A DNA stretch of 36,163 nt. It comes from Bacteroidales bacterium (lineage in GTDB: Bacteria; Bacteroidota; Bacteroidia; Bacteroidales; Muribaculaceae). The DNA lies in NCBI GenBank assembly GCA_900769345.1, contig CAAGGJ010000082.1, forward strand, positions 1 to 36,163, read 5' to 3'. The position numbers and the translations under genes are program-made. This document shows positions 31,874 to 36,163 of this stretch, piece by piece. The notes below the pieces were generated by a model. That model was not told the DNA's origin, did no database searches, and saw nothing but the letters and a program-made list of their open reading frames with translations. Position 1 is the first letter of the stretch; each line of letters begins with the position of its first letter.

Positions 31874-32048
31874 TTTTTATAATATTTTTGGTCTGTCGTA
31901 TTAGCTCATTAATGTCAGCTATCTCTCTGCCGAGCGTGAGGCGCTTAATGCGTCGCTCGGTAGGAGTGGCAGCCATCTCTTGACTCTTTCGCCACAGCAG
32001 CGCCCTATATGCCTCTAAGCGCAAGTCTAATTCTCGTCGTGTACCCAT
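31860..32048 (-). CDS. Small helical early protein, 62 residues
   Basis: The protein is basic and helical (ELDLRLEAYRALLWRKSQEM, then RRIKRLTLGREIADINELIRQTKNI) with no known motif. It overlaps the next small membrane gene by 14 bases. It may be a DNA-binding or regulatory early protein. Confidence 0.6.
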   Translation of the reverse strand: MGTRRELDLRLEAYRALLWRKSQEMAATPTERRIKRLTLGREIADINELIRQTKNIIKNGCA

Positions 32049-32050
32049 AA

Positions 32051-32572
32051 TTACTCGTTATTAAGCATCTCAGCAAATGCCGCTCTGATGCCGGCATCTA
32101 CCTCCTGGCTAATTATCTCCTCGCAAACATTGTATGCCTCATTATCCTTGCCGCCGTATTCGCCAAATTCAACGGGCATTTTCATTAACACCTCGCTGCA
32201 TTGGTTCAACTGATTGATAAAATCCATCTCGCCGCCATCATCTGCGGAGTGCGCTTCAAGATAGCATTTCAAATCAAATGCCGCACCTTGTAAGCAATAA
32301 CTTAGCACATACATCTTCGTGCGTAATACTGCCATTTCGATTGCCACCTTGTCGGCTACCTTGTTTGCTTCGTTGGCTCGGTTGGAGATGTCGGCAATGT
32401 CGGCTTCAACCTTATGCTTTTCCGCAAGCAACCTCGCTTGTTCTTCCTTGTTCTTATCTTTCTTCGCTTGCTTATGTTGACCGACCAACTCATTACGGCA
32501 GTCTTGCAAGTATTTCAGGACATTGCGCAAACGCATCTCCTCGTTGCGCTCTTTACTGTATATCTTGTTCAC
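32051..32572 (-). CDS. Coiled-coil early protein, 173 residues
   Basis: GTG start at 32572, supported by a strong Shine-Dalgarno sequence (AAAGGAGGTGA, 32576-32586) six bases upstream. A long charged coiled coil runs through residues about 15-85 (ELVGQHKQAKKDKNKEEQAR). The second half is acidic with an AFDLKCYLEAHSADDGGEMDF segment. I do not recognise the family. Its place in the replication block suggests a DNA-metabolism or host-takeover role. Confidence 0.65.
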   Translation of the reverse strand: MNKIYSKERNEEMRLRNVLKYLQDCRNELVGQHKQAKKDKNKEEQARLLAEKHKVEADIADISNRANEANKVADKVAIEMAVLRTKMYVLSYCLQGAAFDLKCYLEAHSADDGGEMDFINQLNQCSEVLMKMPVEFGEYGGKDNEAYNVCEEIISQEVDAGIRAAFAEMLNNE

Positions 32573-32631
32573 TCCTCACCTCCTTTCGGCAATATAAACC
32601 AACCCTGCTTCAAGAGTTCTGTTCTACGCAT
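32569..32631 (-). CDS. Possible 20-residue leader peptide
   Basis: ATG to stop reads MRRTELLKQGWFILPKGGEE. Its last codons contain the Shine-Dalgarno sequence and overlap the GTG of the next gene. It may couple translation or be a chance frame. Confidence 0.3.
   Translation of the reverse strand: MRRTELLKQGWFILPKGGEE
32576..32586 (-). promoter_or_regulatory. Strong Shine-Dalgarno site deciding a GTG start
   Basis: AAAGGAGGTGA on the minus strand; GGAGG ends 6 bases before the GTG at 32572. Such sites are rare in Bacteroidetes. Confidence 0.7.
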
Positions 32632-32658
32632 AGGTTCGCTGATATTGCTTTTGATAGC

Positions 32659-32838
32659 TCAACAACGTTCGCATCTCTCGTCAATAAATATCCTATAAAG
32701 ATATTTTGCCTTTTTGCTGTTACTTTCAGGAAAACCAAACAGATTGTCGCACCTCACAGCGTACACCTCTTCAAATATCTTATGACCAAAGTGTTTACAA
32801 AGCCATTCGTTGATGATTTGTTTTATTTTCTTTTTCAT
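32659..32838 (-). CDS. Hypothetical 59-residue protein
   Basis: The ATG at 32838 is preferred over a TTG at 32844, because AAAGGAGGA lies 7 bases upstream of it. The protein is basic, with a helical start (KKKIKQIINEWLCKHFGHKI), then AVRCDNLFGFPES and a closing CERC. It may bind metal through its four cysteines. No family is recognised. Confidence 0.55.
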   Translation of the reverse strand: MKKKIKQIINEWLCKHFGHKIFEEVYAVRCDNLFGFPESNSKKAKYLYRIFIDERCERC

Positions 32839-32840
32839 AC

Positions 32841-33155
32841 TCAATCCTCCTTTCTTTCAAAATTCTCGCATATCTTACCATATTTCAGAGCAGAATAATA
32901 TAGCTTCTGATTTATAAACTTAGTATAACGAACCTCTTTAGGCTTCATATCGCATATATAACCGAATTTATAACTTTCCTGATTTATCGAAGTCTGTCCT
33001 TTATGATAATGCACGCAATCTCTGCATCGGAAATCAGTCTCTTTGAGGGTTCTCTGCTTACGCTTGAATACCATCACCTTTCCATTGGCTACGATTGCTC
33101 TGCAATCATCAGCTATTGTGTATTCTCCTTCTTGGAGCATTACTCTCATACTCAT
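32841..33155 (-). CDS. Cysteine-rich early protein, 104 residues
   Basis: The segment FRCRDCVHYHKG (about 43-54), with later CD and ICENF cysteines and a histidine pair, looks like a small zinc-binding knuckle. The N-terminal part (EYTIADDCRAIVANGKVMVFK) is beta-rich. Similar proteins are frequent among Bacteroidales phage early genes; function unknown. Its ATG overlaps the stop of the 31-residue gene. Confidence 0.6.
   Translation of the reverse strand: MSMRVMLQEGEYTIADDCRAIVANGKVMVFKRKQRTLKETDFRCRDCVHYHKGQTSINQESYKFGYICDMKPKEVRYTKFINQKLYYSALKYGKICENFERKED
32845..32853 (-). promoter_or_regulatory. Second Shine-Dalgarno-like site
   Basis: AAAGGAGGA on the minus strand, 7 bases between GGAGG and the ATG at 32838, at the end of the preceding reading frame. 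Confidence 0.55.
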
Positions 33156-33247
33156 CTTAATCTCTTTTTATATTCATTAAAACCTTTCTTAAATCCTTCC
33201 TCGAATGCTTTGCAGCATATCTCCGAAATCTCAGGAGTGCATCTCAT
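33152..33247 (-). CDS. Small helical protein, 31 residues
   Basis: Its start overlaps the previous stop (TGATG) and its stop overlaps the next ATG (ATGA). The sequence MRCTPEISEICCKAFEEGF, then KKGFNEYKKRLR, is an amphipathic helix. The double coupling is the main evidence that it is real. Confidence 0.5.
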   Translation of the reverse strand: MRCTPEISEICCKAFEEGFKKGFNEYKKRLR

Positions 33248-33315
33248 CAAGTATCGGCATCCTGCCATAGCCAATGCTTAGCAATCTCCGTATCTATCTT
33301 TATCCACCCTGCCAT
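33247..33315 (-). CDS. 22-residue frame resembling a replication-protein N-terminus
   Basis: MAGWIKIDTEIAKHWLWQDA resembles the first residues (W-I-K/H-x-W-x-W-x-D) of phage replication proteins of the winged-helix type, but it stops after 22 codons. It is either a tiny gene or the remnant of a deleted one. Confidence 0.35.
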   Translation of the reverse strand: MAGWIKIDTEIAKHWLWQDADT

Positions 33316-33322
33316 AGCTCAG

Positions 33323-33874
33323 TTATGCAAATAGAAATTTCTCCCAAATATCGATGAACTGCTTTCCGCAGTATTTAGCAAGTTCTGGTGTTTTGAAGGC
33401 CAGCCGCACGCCGAAGTTCGAGCTCGAGTACGACCCAGCGAAACCCGCGTACGCATACACGAGACCGCCACTCGCGACCGCACTGTAGTGCGACCGCAGA
33501 GGGACACAGTGTGTTTTATGCTCCTCATCGAATTTATCATATTCTTCTTTGGTATACATACAGAGCCAAGGATAATAGCGATATTTGCCGTCATCAAAGG
33601 TAGGCACCCAACCTTCATTTAACGCTTCACAAATAATGCGGAGTTTGAGATAAGCAATAATGTCATCTGTTTTTTCTTTACCCTTATATGCACCAGTTAT
33701 CAGCTTATATTGAGCAACTAACGGATGTTCATCCCCAAGTTCAGTACAAGCATCTTCAAATGTCTTAATTCTATCTCTAACATCTTTGGGGGGGGTATCA
33801 TCAACAAGAGTTAATACTCCATTAACCCATTTTGCAACTTTCCCATCGGGAATTTCAATTTCAATTTTATTCAT
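33323..33874 (-). CDS. Hypervariable C-terminal protein (putative DGR target 2)
   Basis: The protein has 183 residues. The N-terminal part (IEIEIPDGKVAKWVNGVLTL, then RIKTFEDACTELGDEHPL) and the middle (IAYLKLRIICEALNEGW) are typical of a protein very common in gut Bacteroidales phages. Before the final block (KTPELAKYCGKQFIDIWEKF) lies a variable stretch rich in small and aromatic residues (SGGLVYAYAGFAGSYSSSNF, then GVRLAF) that matches the DGR-type end of the tail protein at 23904. Unlike usual DGR targets it is in the early block among replication genes, and the variable region is internal. Its partner or ligand is unknown. Confidence 0.75.
   Translation of the reverse strand: MNKIEIEIPDGKVAKWVNGVLTLVDDTPPKDVRDRIKTFEDACTELGDEHPLVAQYKLITGAYKGKEKTDDIIAYLKLRIICEALNEGWVPTFDDGKYRYYPWLCMYTKEEYDKFDEEHKTHCVPLRSHYSAVASGGLVYAYAGFAGSYSSSNFGVRLAFKTPELAKYCGKQFIDIWEKFLFA
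33398..33505 (-). repeat. Putative DGR variable region 2
   Basis: It shares the GTGGCGGTCTCG island (33460-33471, minus strand), TATGCG and TCG with variable region 1 at 23930-24035, in one ungapped register of about 27 codons. Codons between the islands differ mostly at positions 1 and 2. No third copy that could serve as template repeat was found in the window. Confidence 0.65.
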
Positions 33875-33890
33875 GAATTTTATTCTTTAC

Positions 33891-34307
33891 TTATTGCCAT
33901 ATCATTTTCCCTAACTCTTCAATTATCTTCTTTGTTGCTTCATAGCCATCACCCTTAAAAGGATCAATCACATCCACCGCCTTGGCAATACTACGATGAT
34001 ACTTCTCGCAGCACCACTCGGTTTTTATTACTTTATCTCCAAACTTTGCGCCCTCTGAGCGGTCTGCATACACACCACAACTCTTGCGCAGATACCCATC
34101 TGGAAAGTCAAAGGTTACGCACACAGCGGCATCTACAACACCACTTAGATACACCCACGCATCTTCGGGCGAGTCCTCGGTGAAGCAGAAGCCTACACTT
34201 AACGAGCCACCCTTGCCACCCTTGTAGTGGTCGGTGTCGTTTATTAATATTTTGCCATCTTGAAATGCATCCCATTCGGCACGGCTCATAAATCGTGTTA
34301 CTTTCAT
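33891..34307 (-). CDS. Conserved phage hypothetical, 138 residues
   Basis: The start MKVTRFMSRAEWDAFQDGKI, the TDHYKGG segment, SVGFCFTEDSPEDAWVYLSGVVD and VCVTFDFPDGYL are a pattern I have seen in Bacteroidales and Firmicutes phages, sometimes placed with ADP-ribosyltransferase-like folds. I see no clear catalytic set, so the function stays open. It starts 2 bases after the small membrane gene. Confidence 0.6.
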   Translation of the reverse strand: MKVTRFMSRAEWDAFQDGKILINDTDHYKGGKGGSLSVGFCFTEDSPEDAWVYLSGVVDAAVCVTFDFPDGYLRKSCGVYADRSEGAKFGDKVIKTEWCCEKYHRSIAKAVDVIDPFKGDGYEATKKIIEELGKMIWQ

Positions 34308-34308
34308 A

Positions 34309-34443
34309 TCACTTTATATTTTCAAGGTCTTTGAAATTTTTCCTCATTCGTAGATAGTCGACTACCGCCTTGACGATGATAAGCGCCGCTACCGCTGCCA
34401 ATGCCGGTGCTATGATTGATTTCCATATTGTTATTGCTATCAT
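34309..34443 (-). CDS. Small membrane protein, 44 residues
   Basis: It has one membrane segment (SIIAPALAAVAALIIVKAVV) followed by a charged tail (DYLRMRKNFKDLENIK). The stop overlaps the start region of the next gene closely (TGATATG). Its function is unknown. Confidence 0.55.
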   Translation of the reverse strand: MIAITIWKSIIAPALAAVAALIIVKAVVDYLRMRKNFKDLENIK

Positions 34444-34455
34444 AACTTTATTTTT

Positions 34456-34689
34456 TTAGATGGTTAATAATTTATTGATTTCAGATTTTCGAAATTGCAA
34501 TCTGCCGGTGGCAGACTTGCTGCATACAATAGTGCCGCGTGCGGCTCTCATCCGCAGTGCCTCGGGCTTGATGCCCAGCGCTGCCGCTGCTTGACTTGTG
34601 GTCAGCAACGCATCATCTTCGGCGCGCAGCCGTCGCTCAATGGCGATTAAGCGCCGGTTAATGGAGTTTAACAGTTGCTCGGTTGTCAT
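34456..34689 (-). CDS. Excisionase/MerR-like helix-turn-helix protein, 77 residues
   Basis: A coiled N-terminus (LLNSINRRLIAIERRLRAE) is followed by LTTSQAAAALGIKPEALRMRAARG and a wing with RLQFRKSEINKLL, the pattern of HTH_17/MerR-type DNA-binding domains used by excisionases and early regulators. It overlaps the upstream gene as ATGA. It is the best candidate for an excisionase in this window, although it lies at the far end from the integrase. Confidence 0.7.
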   Translation of the reverse strand: MTTEQLLNSINRRLIAIERRLRAEDDALLTTSQAAAALGIKPEALRMRAARGTIVCSKSATGRLQFRKSEINKLLTI

Positions 34690-34886
34690 AGGCGCTTAAC
34701 GATGGTTGCTAAGTTGTCGGTGTCTAATCTAATCTCATAACTTTCAGCATTGTGCTGCGTCTTTACAGCTCGATAGACTGTAGTGTATTTTGCCATTTTT
34801 AGAGGCAATGTGAGCACACTATTGGGCTGCATAGCCAACAATGTTGCTCTAATGTCAATTTTTTTGATAATTTTTGCCGTTGTCAT
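34686..34886 (-). CDS. Hypothetical 66-residue protein, first gene of the early operon
   Basis: The protein is basic (TTAKIIKKIDIRATLLAMQP, then LPLKMAKYTTVYRAVKTQH). The pattern resembles small proteins of Bacteroidales phages and conjugative elements, in which a promoter-proximal strand-helix unit precedes a variable-residue helix. It may be Cro-like, being the first gene opposite the repressor, but no HTH is clear. Confidence 0.55.
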   Translation of the reverse strand: MTTAKIIKKIDIRATLLAMQPNSVLTLPLKMAKYTTVYRAVKTQHNAESYEIRLDTDNLATIVKRL

Positions 34887-34926
34887 AATTTTTATTATTA
34901 CTTTTACATATTTTTAATTCACTTGC

Positions 34927-35000
34927 TAAATCATTCTTTAGTGTAAATAATGATTTACAACACAAAGATAATAATAATTATTATTATAATAACAACTTTG
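34927..35000. promoter_or_regulatory. Divergent promoter-operator region between early operon and repressor
   Basis: An exact inverted repeat TAAATCATT (34927-34935) / AATGATTTA (34949-34957) is a likely repressor operator. The minus-strand -7 box TATCTTTG is at 34963-34970 with a TTG at 34993-34995 (spacing 22), so the operator lies over the start of the early transcript. A weaker plus-strand box (CAACTTTG, 34993-35000) could serve the repressor gene. Confidence 0.65.
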
Positions 35001-35050
35001 ATAAAATAAACTTGCTAATTTAACAATTAATAACAATATAACTAACTATT

Positions 35051-35791
35051 ATGACAAGGCAAGAGAGATTGACAGAGGCATTTAACTACCTTAGGCGTAA
35101 TGCTTTAATCCACACACAAAAGGATTTAGCCGAAAAAATGGCTACTACTCCCCAAAATGTGTCTAAGGCACTCAGCGGCTCATCCGCTGTGCTTACTGAT
35201 AATTTTTTGCGTCGGCTAAATGCCGCTTTCGATAACCCATTTAACAACGACTGGCTACTTAATGGTGACGGCACCATGCTCCGTACCGATGGAACTCTGT
35301 CGCCATCGTGCGTGCACGACTACGGCGACACCTATGTCGGCGCGCTCATCAGCGGCGACGATGTCGGCATTCCATACTATGACGTAGAACCGGCATCGTG
35401 TGGCAGTCTATCTGGCTTCGGCGAAGCATTTACCTCTAACAATGTGGCAGCGCACATTGTTCTGCCAAATATGAGGGCAAAAAAAGGAGACATATTTATC
35501 AAGACGAAGGGCAGAAGCATGGTGGACTATGAGCATCCAGAATTATCTATACCCGATGGTGCTATTGTCCTGATACGCGAATGGAATGAAAACTACATAG
35601 CATGGGGCGAGCTATACTGCGTCATGACGCGTAGCGGGTACGCCGTTAAGCGCCTAATGCCAGGACACGACACCGACCACATCTCATGCGTCAGCGCCGA
35701 CACCCAGCACTACCCACCCTACGATGTCAGCGTCAACGACATCGTAGCCTTAGCCCGCGTCATTGGCATCTTAACCTACAAAACAGTCTAA
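35051..35791 (+). CDS. CI/LexA-type phage repressor with S24 peptidase domain
   Basis: In this 246-residue protein, the N-terminal HTH is at about 20-43 (HTQKDLAEKMATTPQNVSKAL). The C-terminal S24 domain has Ser156 in KGRSMVDYEHPELSIPDGAI and Lys200 in YAVKRL as the Ser-Lys pair. A likely self-cleavage site is Cys117-Gly118 (EPASCGS). It should keep lysogeny by blocking the early operon and be inactivated through RecA after DNA damage. The divergent placement to the early genes fits this. Confidence 0.92.
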   Translation: MTRQERLTEAFNYLRRNALIHTQKDLAEKMATTPQNVSKALSGSSAVLTDNFLRRLNAAFDNPFNNDWLLNGDGTMLRTDGTLSPSCVHDYGDTYVGALISGDDVGIPYYDVEPASCGSLSGFGEAFTSNNVAAHIVLPNMRAKKGDIFIKTKGRSMVDYEHPELSIPDGAIVLIREWNENYIAWGELYCVMTRSGYAVKRLMPGHDTDHISCVSADTQHYPPYDVSVNDIVALARVIGILTYKTV

Positions 35792-35793
35792 TA

Positions 35794-36163
35794 ATGAAAC
35801 ACTTAATACTAACCATAGCAGCCATAGTGCTACTAACCACCGCATGCGCTCAAAACAACAACGCACAACCACCAGCAGAGCGCCACACCGCTAACGACAC
35901 GCTCGTCTACCACTTTGGCTCCACCTTCGGCGACGATGTCGTTGCTATTTGGAGCAATTTTGCCCGCGCTGGAGTATTTCCGATAACCGAGACCAACGAG
36001 GTGCTAATCTACAACACTACCGCCTATTTTGCCGGCATTATTTTTAATTCCGTTGAGTTTCATATTGTCGACGGCAAATTAACAGGCGTTAGTTATGTTT
36101 ACATTGGCAGCGCCTCCGACACCGCCTCCGCCGAGGTGTACGACGAAATCAAAGCAAAGTTCG
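35794..36163 (+). CDS. Phage lipoprotein downstream of the repressor (partial, cut by window end)
   Basis: It starts 2 bases after the repressor stop, so it is probably expressed in the lysogen. It begins with a signal peptide ending in a lipobox-like LLTTAC (Cys18), then a short linker and a mixed alpha/beta domain (LVYHFGSTFGDDVVAIWSNF, then GIIFNSVEFHIVDGKLTGV). The visible 123 codons have no stop. A lipoprotein made in lysogeny next to the repressor suggests superinfection exclusion or lysogenic conversion, but the sequence alone does not show which. Confidence 0.7.
   Translation, partial: MKHLILTIAAIVLLTTACAQNNNAQPPAERHTANDTLVYHFGSTFGDDVVAIWSNFARAGVFPITETNEVLIYNTTAYFAGIIFNSVEFHIVDGKLTGVSYVYIGSASDTASAEVYDEIKAKF

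Noticed and set aside
32278..32898. Plus-strand frame of 206 codons across three small early genes
   Set aside because: It crosses gene boundaries that are held together by overlaps on the minus strand and shows no domain.
23904..36163. DGR reverse transcriptase, accessory protein or template repeat
   Set aside because: I looked for a reverse transcriptase frame and for a third copy of the GTGGCGGTCTCG block near the two variable regions and found neither.
5014..36163. Second copy of the tRNA-Lys 3' end as attR
   Set aside because: No repeat of the tRNA 3' half was found, so the right end of the prophage is taken to be outside the window.

Overview
The window looks like a Bacteroidales chromosome (Bacteroides/Prevotella/Muribaculaceae-like) carrying an apparently complete HK97-type temperate siphophage. 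The host assignment rests on Bacteroidetes-type promoters (TTG-N~19-TAnnTTTG) in front of the tRNA and regulator genes, a general lack of Shine-Dalgarno sequences, an OmpA/TonB-like beta-barrel gene, and phage genes of gut-Bacteroidales types. The family and species cannot be fixed from the sequence alone.

Chromosomal part (1-5050): the 3' part of a group II intron RNA that has lost its maturase ORF (1-601), a cupin protein, an HxlR-type regulator, tRNA-Arg(CCT) on the minus strand, a large outer-membrane beta-barrel protein, a structured and probably non-coding stretch ending in a strong terminator (about 4500-4720), and tRNA-Lys(CTT). The tyrosine integrase starts 178 bases after this tRNA, so its 3' end is the likely attL. 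The matching attR is not in the window.

Prophage part (about 5050-36163, right end not reached): integrase (+); a small minus-strand accessory module with its own promoter and operator-like dyad (6349-7854); then, almost all on the minus strand and read right to left, an early block (34886-29064: small regulators, small membrane proteins, a hypervariable C-type-lectin-like protein, replication initiator with an iteron-like origin inside it, DnaB helicase, OB-fold protein), HNH endonuclease, tail fibre, a second hypervariable protein, a lysis cassette (holin, M15A endolysin, spanin-like), a DnaA-domain-IV-like protein, major capsid, portal, a frameshifted tail-chaperone pair, connectors, tail hub, terminases, adenine methyltransferase, prohead protease, tail tube and tape measure. 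At the right edge a CI/LexA-type repressor faces the other way, followed by a lipoprotein cut by the window end.

Points that stand out: (i) two proteins 9 kb apart end in diversity-generating-retroelement (DGR) type variable regions, yet no reverse transcriptase or template repeat lies in the window; (ii) a shared element TGTAwAC-N10-TACTATATA stands before the capsid, protease and tail-fibre genes and looks like a phage late promoter; (iii) two homopolymer slip sites: A9 in the tail chaperone and G7 in the methyltransferase, where a -1 shift joins two open frames; (iv) structural gene order is strongly rearranged from the usual terminase-portal-protease-capsid series; (v) at least five short genes that ordinary ORF calling misses are linked to their neighbours by ATGA or TAATG junctions.
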